Part shown: positions 8,848 to 21,219 of the stretch, one piece after another | Position numbering within the stretch: position 1 is the first letter of the stretch | Layout of the letters: the number at the start of each line of letters is the position of its first letter | From: Symsagittifera roscoffensis | Taxonomy: Eukaryota > Xenacoelomorpha > Acoela > Convolutidae | DNA: 64,000 nt | Direction of reading: 5' to 3' | Assembly (NCBI RefSeq): GCF_963678635.1 | Contig: NC_087069.1 | Span: 28,560,776 to 28,624,775, forward strand | Made by a program: the position numbers and the translations under genes | Notes under the pieces: model-generated | What the model was told of the DNA's origin: nothing | The model's input: the letters and a program-made list of their open reading frames with translations, nothing else | Database searches by the model: none

Positions 8848-11800
8848 GCAGTGTCGAGATCTGGATTATTTTTCGAGATGCAATTTACTCTGTTTTGTAA
8901 CTTGTATACAACACATTTCCAAAACGAGAATACAGCAGGCTAAATCGAAGATTTGCTCGCCAACACGTGGTTTTTTCTCTTTCTTATGTTTGATTATCGA
9001 ATGAAGCGAATAATTATTTTGTATACTTGTGTTGATTTAGAAATAGGTCACGGACACATAAACCAAACATGTGTTAAACTGTAATCAATTCAGCTACCAG
9101 CAATATGCTTTCAAATAGTGAAAAGGATGTTGCTTTTTTTTCTATCAGTGCTTTTCTGTCTATATGTCTATATGTTGTTTCATTTGTTGCCAAAATATTT
9201 CTGAAAAATATAGTTTGATAGCTACTTATTTAATATCTTTTACACATTAAAATATTTCAACCAGCTGCGATTTCATTATATGATTAAAATGAGACCGCTC
9301 ATTTTGGTTTTCAATTAGTAAAAAAATATATTATCTTGTTTTTGTTGAAATCCCAACAAATAGCGTTTGTTTTCACTAAAAAAACAATGGGTCTGAAAAA
9401 CCTTCAATTTTTTAAACTGAATTTTAGTTTTTTTCATCTTTTGAGAACATACGCGAAAATTTCCTAAGCATGGTAAAATTTGTATACCTTGACAGGATGT
9501 TTTAGCGTGGTCGTAAAAGCGTTACTTGCAACCCAAAACACACCAAAAAATCTCAAAAATCTAATTACAGGAATAAAATTATTAAATTGTTGCCGTTTTT
9601 CGATTACAGCTATTTCAAAAATGTAAAATACATCTGAATCAGGTTTTTCAGCTGATTTTTTGATAACAGGGAGAGACCAAAAACTATACTAATGAATTAA
9701 TCAGACCAAAAAAGGAACCTCACAAAACAGACTTAAATATTGAAATTAGTTTTTTTTATGTACTGATTTTTAAATTATGCTTCAATGAATCAAGGATTCC
9801 AACGGTTCATGCCTATTTTTTGGTTGGTCTTCCAAAAATCAACAGAAAACTTCAAAAAGCTGAAATATATATACTCTTTGAGTTTAAAGAATAAAAAATA
9901 CATTTTCTGTTTTCCGTCTTTTTTGAAGTTTTCAGCAGAGAAATAGATAATAATCAATGTAGCAGGGTTCTTATCATGTCCAATTTTTCAATGATGTTTC
10001 AACCATTCAAAATTGTTTAATCAGTGATCATCTACACGAGGAGGATAAAAAAATTTAAAAAAGCCTACAGAATACGTATCGCAGATGTTTCAACAGACTG
10101 GTTCAGATATCGTTAAGGCAGAGAAAGGGAAGTCGCAACTGACTTTACAATTGATGCTAGGATTTTTCGCAGACCAACAACCAAAAAACAAATCAGAAAT
10201 TGAGGAAACAATGTCTAAAATACTAAAAAAAAACACTTTCTCTGTAGATAAAGCACAACTACTGAAAAGAAAAGAAAAAAGTTTGACTTCAGAAAAAGTG
10301 AAGTTTCGGATGCTGAGTATGCAAGTCTAGCTCAAATTTTAAAAAATTATGAAGACATATGTTCACATGATAAAAATTTTTTTGGTATTTTAAAACTTTC
10401 CCAGAAATAAATTGAAATAAATCAAGAAATCATTTTTTTTTCCCAGAAAAAAAATCCAGCAAAACTTCAATCATTTTAGGAGATAAATTGAATAAACTAA
10501 TGAACAAAACTGTGATAACTAGTGCCCAAATTTACCTTGTGTCATTCTTGTTCAATAATTTAACTAATATTTAGAAAAGCAACAAAAGGCATGGTTAGCT
10601 TCGAACTAGAAGCGTTTGAAAGGATGAATAACTATTTTTAGTTTAAAAAATGCATAATTTGTGGGAAAAACGGCAAACTGAAAAACTCAGACGAGTGAAA
10701 CTGAAAGTACTTAGTAGAGAAAACAAAACTAACATTGTCATACCACTTCTTTATTGCCTTTACCAATTGTCCTGTTTCATCAAAATTATAAGCCACGCAG
10801 CTCGTAGTGAGTTATTTTTTTCATTGAGCAAAGTATGCTAACAAGAGAGGGATTCATCATCGCTTTACACTTTATGTATTAGATAGGTAGAATCTACCTT
10901 TTGCACCGAGAATTTTTGTGACACATTGAAACACGCAATGTCGAGATTTGGATAATTTTTCGAGATGCAATTTACTCTGTTTTGTAACTTGTATACAACA
11001 CATTTCCAAAACGAGAATAGAGCAGGCTAAATCGAAGGTTTGCACGCCAACACGTAGTTTTTATTTTTTCCTTCTGTCGTTTGATTATTCGCATAATGAA
11101 GCGCATAATTATGTTGCATACTTGTGTTGATTTTGAAATAGGGCACGGACACATAAACCAAGCATGTGTTAAATTGTAATCGATTAAGCTACCAGCAATA
11201 TGCTTTCAAATAGTGAAAAGGGTGTGGCTTCTCATTCTATCAGTGCTTTATCTTGTAGTTTCGTTTGTTTTCAAAATGTTTCTGAAAAATATAGTTTGAT
11301 AGCTACTTATTTAATAACTTTTACACATTGAAATTTTTCAACCAGCTGCGATTTCATTATATGATTAAAATGAGACCGCTAATTTTGGTTTTAATTCAGT
11401 CAATTAAAATATTATCTTGTTTCGTTGAAATCCCAACAAATTAGCGTTTGTTTTTACTTAAGCATAGTAGATTATGTATACCTTGAAAAGATGTTTTAGC
11501 GTGGTCGTAAAAGCGTTACTTGCAACCCAAAACACACCGAAAAAATCTCGAAAATGTAATTACAGGAATAAAATTATTAAATTGTTGCCGTTTTTTGATT
11601 ACAGCAATTTCAAAAAGGTAAAACATATCTGAATCAGGTTGTTAAGTTGATTTTTTGATAACAGGGAGAGATCAAAAACTATACTAATGAAATAATTAAA
11701 CCAAAAAAGGAACGTCACAAAACAGACTTAAATATGAAATTAGTTTTTTTTGTACTGATTTTTAAATTATGATTCAATGAATCAAGGATTCCAACGGTTC

Positions 11801-14800
11801 ATGCCCATCTTTTGGTTGGTCTTCCAAAAACCAACAAAAATTTTCATAAGCTGAAATATATAAACTCTTTGAGTTTAAAGTAAAAAACATAATCTTTCTG
11901 TTTCCCGTCTTTTTTTAAGTTTTCAGCAGAGAAATAGATAATAATCAAAGTAGCAGGGTTCTAAACAGGTCTAAATTCTCAATGATTTTTCAACCATTCA
12001 AAATTGTTTAATCAATGATCATCTACACGAGGAGGGTAAAATTTTTTGAAAAAACCATCTCCCGAAGCCTACAGTATTTCTATCGCAGATGTTTCAACAG
12101 ACTGGTTCAGATATCGTTAAGGTAGAGAAACGGAAGTCGCAACTGACTTTCCATTTGATGCGAGGATTCCCTGCAGACAAACAACCAATCAGATTTGAGG
12201 AAACAAGAACTAAAAAACTAAAAAAAAAATTACTTTCTCTGTGGATAAAGCACAACTACTGAAAAGAAAAGAAAAAAATTTGATGAGCAAAAAAGTGATG
12301 TAACTATCAATTTTTTCCGAGTTTGACTTCAGAAAAAGTGAAAATTCGGATGGGGAGTATGCAAGTCTAGCTCAAATTTTAAAAATTTATAAAGACGTAT
12401 GTTCTCATGATATATAAATTTTTTGTATTTTAAAACTTTCCCAGAAAAAAATTGAAATAAATCAAGAAATCATTTTTTTTCCCAGAAAATCAATCCAGCA
12501 AAACTTCAATCATTTTAGGAGATAAATTGAATAAACTAATGAACAAAACTGTGATAACTAGTGCCCAAATTTAGCTTGTGTCATTCTTGTTCAATAATTT
12601 AACTAATATTTAGAAAAGCAACAAAAGGCATGGTTAGCTTCGAACTAGAAGCGTTTGAAAGGATGAATAACTATTTTTAGTTTAAAAAATGCATAATTTG
12701 TGGGAAAAACGGCAAACTGAAAAACTCAGACGAGTAAAACTGAAAGTACTTAGTAGAGAGAACAAAACTAACATAGTCATACCACTTCTTTATTGCCTTT
12801 ACCAATTGTCCTGTTTCATCAAAATTATAAGCCATGCAGCTCGTAGTGAGTTATTTTTTTCATTGAGCAAAGTATGCTAACAAGAGAGGGATTCATCATC
12901 GCTTTACACTTTATGTATTAGATAGGTAGAATCTACCTTTTGCACCGAGAATTTTTGTGACACATTGAAACACGCAGTGTCGAGATTTGGATAATTTTTC
13001 GAGATGCAATTTACTCTGTTTTGCAACTTGTATACAACACATTTCCAAAACGAGAATAGAGCAGGCTAAATCAAAGGTTTGCACGCCAACACGTAGTTTT
13101 TATTTTTTCCTTCTGTCGTTTGATTATTCGCATAATGAAGCGCATAATTATGTTGCATACTTGTGTTGATTTTGAAATAGGGCACGGACACATAAACCAA
13201 GCATGTGTTAAATTGTAATCGATTAAGCTACCAGCAATATGCTTTCAAATAGTGAAAAGGGTGTGGCTTCTCATTCTATCAGTGCTTTATCTTGTAGTTT
13301 CGTTTGTTTTCAAAATGTTTCTGAAAAATATAGTTTGATAGCTACTTATTTAATAACTTTTACACATTGAAATTTTTCAACCAGCTGTGATTTCATTATA
13401 TGATTAAAATGAGACCGCTAATTTTGGTTTTAATTCAGTCAATTAAAATATTATCTTGTTTCGTTGAAATCCCAACAAATTAGCGTTTGTTTTTACTTAA
13501 GCATAGTAGATTATGTATACCTTGAAAAGATGTTTTAGCGTGGTCGTAAAAGCGTTACTTGCAACCCAAAACACACCGAAAAAATCTCGAAAATGTAATT
13601 ACAGGAATCAAATTATTAAATTGTTGCCGTTTTTTGATTACAGCAATTTCAAAAAGGTAAAACACATCTGAATCAGGTTTTTAAGTTGATTTTTTGATAA
13701 CAGGGAGAGATCGAAAACTATACTAATGAAATAATCAAACCAAAAAAGGAACGTCACAAAACAGACTTAAATATGAAATTAGTTTTTTTTGTACTGATTT
13801 TTAAATTATGATTCAATGAATCAAGGATTCCAACGGTTCATGCCCATCTTTTGGTTGGTCTTCCAAAAATCAACAAAAATTTTCATAAGCTGAAATATAT
13901 AAACTCTTTGAGTTTAAAGTAAAAAACATAATCTTTCTGTTTCCCGTCTTTTTTTAAGTTTTCAGCAGAGAAATAGATAATAATCAAAGTAGCAGGGTTC
14001 TAAACAGGTCTAAATTCTCAATGATTTTTCAACCATTCAAAATTGTTTAATCAATGATCATCTACACGAGGAGGGTAAAATTTTTTGAAAAAACCATCTC
14101 CCGAAGCCTACAGTATTTCTATCGCAGATGTTTCAACAGACTGGTTCAGATATCGTTAAGGTAGAGAAACGGAAGTCGCAACTGACTTTCCATTTGATGC
14201 GAGGATTCCCTGCAGACAAACAACCAATCAGATTTGAGGAAACAAGAACTAAAATACTAAAAAAAAAAATTACTTTCTCTGTGGATAAAGCACAACTACT
14301 GAAAAGAAAAGAAAAAATTTGATGAGCAAAAAAGTGATGTAACTATCAATTTTTTCCGAGTTTGACTTCAGAAAAAGTGAAAATTCGGATGGGGAGTATG
14401 CAAGTCTAGCTCAAATTTTAAAAATTTATAAAGACGTATGTTCTCATGATATATAAATTTTTGTATTTTAAAACTTTCCCAGAAATAAATTGAAATAAAT
14501 CAAGAAATCATTTTTTTTTCCCAGAAAAAAAATCCAGCAAAACTTCAATCATTTTAGGAGATAAATTGAATAAACTAATGAACAAAACTGTGATAACTAG
14601 TGCCCAAATTTAGCTTGTGTCATTCTTGTTCAATAATTTAACTAATATTTAGAAAAGCAACAAAAGGCATGGTTAGCTTCGAACTAGAAGCGTTTGAAAG
14701 GATGAATAACTATTTTTAGTTTAAAAAATGCATAATTTGTGGGAAAAACGGCAAACTGAAAAACTCAGACGAGTAAAACTGAAAGTACTTAGTAGAGAGA

Positions 14801-17800
14801 ACAAAACTAACATAGTCATACCACTTCTTTATTGCCTTTACCAATTGTCCTGTTTCATCAAAATTATAAGCCATGCAGCTCGTAGTGAGTTATTTTTTTC
14901 ATTGAGCAAAGTATGCTAACAAGAGAGGGATTCATCATCGCTTTACACTTTATGTATTAGATAGGTAGAATCTACCTTTTGCACCGAGAATTTTTGTGAC
15001 ACATTGAAACACGCAGTGTCGAGATTTGGATAATTTTTCGAGATGCAATTTACTCTGTTTTGCAACTTGTATACAACACATTTCCAAAACGAGAATAGAG
15101 CAGGCTAAATCAAAGGTTTGCACGCCAACACGTAGTTTTTATTTTTTCCTTCTGTCGTTTGATTATTCGCATAATGAAGCGCATAATTATGTTGCATACT
15201 TGTGTTGATTTTGAAATAGGGCACGGACACATAAACCAAGCATGTGTTAAATTGTAATCGATTAAGCTACCAGCAATATGCTTTCAAATAGTGAAAAGGG
15301 TGTGGCTTCTCATTCTATCAGTGCTTTATCTTGTAGTTTCGTTTGTTTTCAAAATGTTTCTGAAAAATATAGTTTGATAGCTACTTATTTAATAACTTTT
15401 ACACATTGAAATTTTTCAACCAGCTGTGATTTCATTATATGATTAAAATGAGACCGCTAATTTTGGTTTTAATTCAGTCAATTAAAATATTATCTTGTTT
15501 CGTTGAAATCCCAACAAATTAGCGTTTGTTTTTACTTAAGCATAGTAGATTATGTATACCTTGAAAAGATGTTTTAGCGTGGTCGTAAAAGCGTTACTTG
15601 CAACCCAAAACACACCGAAAAAATCTCGAAAATGTAATTACAGGAATCAAATTATTAAATTGTTGCCGTTTTTTGATTACAGCAATTTCAAAAAGGTAAA
15701 ACACATCTGAATCAGGTTTTTAAGTTGATTTTTTGATAACAGGGAGAGATCGAAAACTATACTAATGAAATAATCAAACCAAAAAAGGAACGTCACAAAA
15801 CAGACTTAAATATGAAATTAGTTTTTTTTGTACTGATTTTTAAATTATGATTCAATGAATCAAGGATTCCAACGGTTCATGCCCATCTTTTGGTTGGTCT
15901 TCCAAAAATCAACAAAAATTTTCATAAGCTGAAATATATAAACTCTTTGAGTTTAAAGTAAAAAACATAATCTTTCTGTTTCCCGTCTTTTTTTAAGTTT
16001 TCAGCAGAGAAATAGATAATAATCAAAGTAGCAGGGTTCTAAACAGGTCTAAATTCTCAATGATTTTTCAACCATTCAAAATTGTTTAATCAATGATCAT
16101 CTACACGAGGAGGGTAAAATTTTTTGAAAAAACTATCTCCCGAAGCCTACAGTATTTCTATCGCAGATGTTTCAACAGACTGGTTCAGATATCGTTAAGG
16201 TAGAGAAACGGAAGTCGCAACTGACTTTCCATTTGATGCGAGGATTCCCTGCAGACAAACAACCAATCAGATTTGAGGAAACAAGAACTAAAATACTAAA
16301 AAAAAAAATTACTTTCTCTGTGGATAAAGCACAACTACTGAAAAGAAAAGAAAAAAATTTGATGAGCAAAAAAGTGATGTAACTATCAATTTTTTCCGAG
16401 TTTGACTTCAGAAAAAGTGAAAATTCGGATGGGGAGTATGCAAGTCTAGCTCAAATTTTAAAAATTTATAAAGACGTATGTTCTCATGATATATAAATTT
16501 TTGTATTTTAAAACTTTCCCAGAAATAAATTGAAATAAATCAAGAAATCATTTTTTTTTCCCAGAAAAAAAATCCAGCAAAACTTCAATCATTTTAGGAG
16601 ATAAATTGAATAAACTAATGAACAAAACTGTGATAACTTATGCCCAAATTTAGCTTGTGTCATTCTTGTTCAATAATTTAACTAATATTTAGAAAAGCAA
16701 CAAAAGGCATGGTTAGCTTCGAACTAGAAGCGTTTGAAAGGATGAATAACTATTTTTAGTTTAAAAAATGCATAATTTGTGGGAAAAACGGCAAACTGAA
16801 AAACTCAGACGAGTAAAACTGAAAGTACTTAGTAGAGAGAACAAAACTAACATAGTCATACCACTTCTTTATTGCCTTTACCAATTGTCCTGTTTCATCA
16901 AAATTATAAGCCATGCAGCTCGTAGTGAGTTATTTTTTTCATTGAGCAAAGTATGCTAACAAGAGAGGGATTCATCATCGCTTTACACTTTATGTATTAG
17001 ATAGGTAGAATCTACCTTTTCCACCGAGAATTTTTGTGACACATTGAAACACGCAGTGTCGAGATTTGGATAATTTTTCGAGATGCAATTTACTCTGTTT
17101 TGTAACTTGTATACAACACATTTCCAAAACGAGAATAGAGCAGGCTAAATCGAAGGTTTGCACGCCAACACGTAGTTTTTATTTTTTCCTTCTGTCGTTT
17201 GATTATTCGCATAATGAAGCGCATAATTATGTTGCATACTTGTGTTGATTTTGAAATAGGGCACGGACACATAAACCAAGCATGTGTTAAATTGTAATCG
17301 ATTAAGCTACCAGCAATATGCTTTCAAATAGTGAAAAGGGTGTGGCTTCTCATTCTATCAGTGCTTTATCTTGTAGTTTCGTTTGTTTTCAAAATGTTTC
17401 TGAAAAATATAGTTTGATAGCTACTTATTTAATAACTTTTACACATTGAAATTTTTCAACCAGCTGTGATTTCATTATATGATTAAAATGAGACCGCTAA
17501 TTTTAGTTTTAATTCAGTCAATTAAAATATTATCTTGTTTCGTTGAAATCCCAACAAATTAGCGTTTGTTTTTACTTAAGCATAGTAGATTATGTATACC
17601 TTGAAAAGATGTTTTAGCGTGGTCGTAAAAGCGTTACTTGCAACCCAAAACACACCGAAAAAATCTCGAAAATGTAATTACAGGAATCAAATTATTAAAT
17701 TGTTGCCGTTTTTTGATTACAGCAATTTCAAAAAGGTAAAACACATCTGAATCAGGTTTTTAAGTTGATTTTTTGATAACAGGGAGAGATCGAAAACTAT

Positions 17801-19272
17801 ACTAATGAAATAATCAAACCAAAAAAGGAACGTCACAAAACAGACTTAAATATGAAATTAGTTTTTTTTGTACTGATTTTTAAATTATGATTCAATGAAT
17901 CAAGGATTCCAACGGTTCATGCCCATCTTTTGGTTGGTCTTCCAAAAATCAACAAAAATTTTCATAAGCTGAAATATATAAACTCTTTGAGTTTAAAGTA
18001 AAAAACATAATCTTTCTGTTTCCCGTCTTTTTTTAAGTTTTCAGCAGAGAAATAGATAATAATCAAAGTAGCAGGGTTCTAAACAGGTCTAAATTCTCAA
18101 TGATTTTTCAACCATTCAAAATTGTTTAATCAATGATCATCTACACGAGGAGGGTAAAATTTTTTTAAAAAACCATCTCCCGAAGCCTACAGTATTTCTA
18201 TCGCAGATGTTTCAACAGACTGGTTCAGATATCGTTAAGGTAGAGAAACGGAAGTCGCAACTGACTTTCCATTTGATGCGAGGATTCCCTGCAGACAAAC
18301 AACCAATCAGATTTGAGGAAACAAGAACTAAAATACTTAAAAAAAAATTACTTTCTCTGTGGATAAAGCACAACTACTGAAAAGAAAAGAAAACAATTTG
18401 ATGAGCAAAAAAGTGATGTAACTATCAATTTTTTCCATGTTTGACTTCAGAAAAAGTGAAAATTCGGATGGGGAGTATGCAAGTCTAGCTCAAATTTTAA
18501 AAATTTATAAAGACGTATGTTCTCATGATATATAAATTTTTTGTATTTTAAAACTTAACTTTCCCAGCCACTCATCAAGAAATAGTTTTTTTTCCGAAAA
18601 AATCCAGCAAAACTTCAGTCATTTTACGAGATAAATTGAACAAAATAATGAACAAATCTGTGATAACTAGTTCCCAAATTTAGCTTGTGCCATGCCTAAT
18701 CGAGAATTTAACTAATATTTAGAAAAGCAACAAAAGGCATGGTTAGTTTCGAACTAGATGTGTTTGAAAGGATGAATAACCGTTTTTAGTTTGAAGAATG
18801 CTCAATTTGTGGGAAAAAACGACAAATTGAAGCACTCAGACGAGTAAAATTGAAAATTGTTTTTAAGGAGAACAAAAGTATCATAGTCATTCCAATTGTC
18901 CCTGTTTCATCAAAACTATAAGCCATGCAGCTTATAGTGAGTTATTTTTCCATTGAGCAGAGTATGCTAACAAGAGAGGGGATTCATCATCGCTGTACAT
19001 TTTATGTATTAGATGGGCAGAAGCTATTTTTGCACCGACAGTTTTTGTGACACATATTGAAACACGAATACAGCAGGCAAAATCGAAAAATTTGCCCAAC
19101 AATAGTTTTTTTTTCTTTTTTTTTTGTTCGATTAAAGCACAGAAACTTTTCCACACTTGCGCTGATTTTGAAATAGGGCTCGGACAAATAATCCAAACGT
19201 GTTTTAAATTGTTTACGGTTAAATTATCAGCATTATGGTTTTAATTAGAGAGAATGATGTTGCTTTTTCCTA

Positions 19273-19866
19273 CACCAGTGGACAAAATTAGGTGCAAAAG
19301 CAGTGTTTTACCTCAGAAATGACTGTTTTCAATATCCATTTTGGACATCATTTTCTTCGAAATTCAGTACAACTTTTACATTGTCTGAGAGCAAATGATC
19401 AGAGCTACCCATACTAAACTATCAATATTTAGTTTCAGAAACAAACCAATGTAATCCATGTCTGAAAATGCCAGTTTTCCTAATCGGCACTAAGTTTCTT
19501 GCTTCGCGTGAATAAGTTAGAAGCGTCCGAATTAACAAATTTTCCGAACTGATTGTTTCCATTTTTTCGCTGAGAACGTCTTACGTCGCATGTTCAATGT
19601 TTTAATCCGCTTTTTCGAGTAAGAGTTCACAACGATGCAAAAATCAGTGCAGATAAGTAAAATCGTCCTTTTCAGATCTGGATTACATTGGTATGTCTTT
19701 GAAACGAAATATTTGTAGTTTAGTAGAGGGTAGCTCTGATCATTTGCTCTTAGTCTATGTATAAGTTATAAAGAGTTTCGAAGAAAATTTTGCCTAAAAG
19801 GGATATTGAAAACAAACATTTGAGAGAGTAAAATCCTGAATTTGCGTTTAGTTTTGTCCACTAGTG
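19273..19866. mobile_element. Palindromic MITE (Tc1/mariner-like ends) inserted in the array
   Basis: The left end CACCAGTGGACAAAATTAG and the right end (reverse complement) CACTAGTGGACAAAACTAAA start near-complementary arms of more than 200 bp. For example, GAGCAAATGATCAGAGCTACC at 19390 has its inverse near 19735. The left end is preceded by TA; the right flank reads AA, so a TA duplication is only half preserved. The flanks continue the 2.04-kb unit on both sides, so insertion was into the array. No coding capacity. The family recurs at 37.04 kb. Confidence 0.75.
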
Positions 19867-20019
19867 AATTAATTGTGTTATCTTGTTTTTTTCTTTGTTT
19901 TCGAACCTTTTCTATGAAGTTTACTTCGATAGATACTTATTTGGTTTATTTTACTCATTGATTTTACTCAAAAAAAAATCAAGCAAAACTTCAATTCTTT
20001 TACGAGATAAATTGAACAA

Positions 20020-20203
20020 ACTAATGAACCAAGAGGTCTACGTCGGAGAATTAAATGAGCAAAATGACGCAATTTCTTGGTTCATAAAGCCAGTCAGGAC
20101 AAGAATCTTTAGATCACACTTTACTAGTAGTGATTTAACCTGTGCTTATCATCAGATCCTTCAAAAGACTGGACCCGAAGTTAACAATTTTTACTGTAAG
20201 TAG
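20020..20203 (+). pseudogene. Ty3/gypsy reverse transcriptase fragment
   Basis: The translation contains FTSSDLTCAYHQILQ, matching reverse transcriptase motif A of Ty3/gypsy elements (F-T-x-x-D-L-x-x-A-Y-x-Q), including the catalytic aspartate. Only about 60 residues are recognisable and the frame ends at a TAG at 20201. It lies at the outer end of the 2.04-kb array, whose sequence overlaps its start. It is an isolated fragment of an LTR retrotransposon. Confidence 0.6.
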
Positions 20204-20486
20204 TTGACAAATTACCTACACAATAGTTTTTCATGACCTAAATTCAGATCCAATGTTATTCAGTAAGCTGAGGAGTTATTTATTTGGAACCTTCACAAAA
20301 AAAATATCTGAATCATACGATGCAAAAAAAAGCGATTAGAAAATTTTAATGAATTGAAGCAAAAAAAAATTTGCAGTTCTATCGAAAATAAATAATTTAA
20401 TCTATCAATTTGCCAATTTTAACAGGAAAACAGGAAAAACCAAAAAAATAATTATCATACAAACAATTTGATGATCTACTTTAAAT
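20204..20486. other. Short intergenic stretch
   Basis: A+T-rich sequence between the reverse transcriptase fragment and the first ABCG exon; nothing recognised. Confidence 0.4.
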
Positions 20487-20687
20487 ATGGCAACTACAAT
20501 CACGTCTATAATCTCTAAAGATTCGGTGTTTGTTGTGGACGATGTCCAACTGGTCTTCCCGTCGAGCAGTGTGGACAAGAAGAGCCACGATAACAGTTCA
20601 GCTGACGTGAAGTATAGTCTCCCGAATGGAGATGTGAGACCACCGCAAACCGCGACGTCTACTCAGAGTCGATACAGAGTGGAACCA
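20487..20687 (+). pseudogene. ABCG pseudogene, N-terminal exon
   Basis: An ATG-initiated open segment (MATTITSIISKDSVFVVDDV) rich in serine, aspartate and proline ends near CGATACAGAGTGGAACCAG/GTTGGT. Its place upstream of the Walker A exon and its composition fit the variable cytoplasmic N-terminus of an ABCG protein. There is no diagnostic motif in it, so assignment rests on position. Confidence 0.45.
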
Positions 20688-21219
20688 GGTTGGTTGGTTG
20701 GATGGACTGTTTGTCATATAGTACAATAAATGGCAGGTTCGGCTCTTTTCTAGTTTCCCATCAATTGGTTCAAAGCTCTTCAAAATTTATTCGCACTGCG
20801 TTTTGCATTTTAAAAATATTCTAAAACGTGTTCACGCTGACATATATTGAAGCAATTTTTCTCATGAAAAGTCATTATAAATAGACTTTCATATATTGAA
20901 TTTCAGAATAAATCCAAGTGAGGTATCTAGCTGGATTGTTTTTTGTTGAATCGCTGGACTGTTCTTTGTTAAACTTCGAACGGTAATTACATTTTTTTTT
21001 CGAAAGCCAAACTTTTTGGCGTAAGAAGTATAAAATCTGAAATTTTGAATAACGTTTCATCTATCTGAGTAAAACTTTTACAAAAACTATTGCGGCAGAT
21101 TGTACATTTAATTATAGTTTTTTTCTCAGCAGTTTGCACCGACCTTAAAAAAACATGAAGTGTCTACGATCAACACATTTGTCCCGAGCTGAGAAATCTG
21201 TGTTTTTGTATACAGCAAC

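Larger units (their letters stand above)
8421..20030. repeat. Tandem array of a unit of about 2,039 bp, six copies
   Basis: The landmark AGTATGCTAACAAGAGAG occurs at 8742, 10832, 12871, 14910, 16950 and 18961, giving spacings of 2090, 2039, 2039, 2040 and 2011. Copies 1-4 (about 10.5-18.6 kb) are almost identical to one another. The first copy (about 8.42-10.5 kb) and the last copy (about 18.66-20.03 kb, interrupted by a MITE) are clearly diverged. This is the usual picture of array expansion and homogenisation in the middle with old edge copies. Small frames recur in each unit, but those on the minus strand carry stops in the inner copies. The unit has no recognised family. Its coding content, if any, is a relic best preserved in the first copy. 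Confidence 0.9.

Noticed and set aside
10650-17272. Small frames repeated in each 2.04-kb unit as a multigene family
   Set aside because: Their conservation follows from near-identity of the array copies; translations show no domain and differ by stops in the diverged copies.
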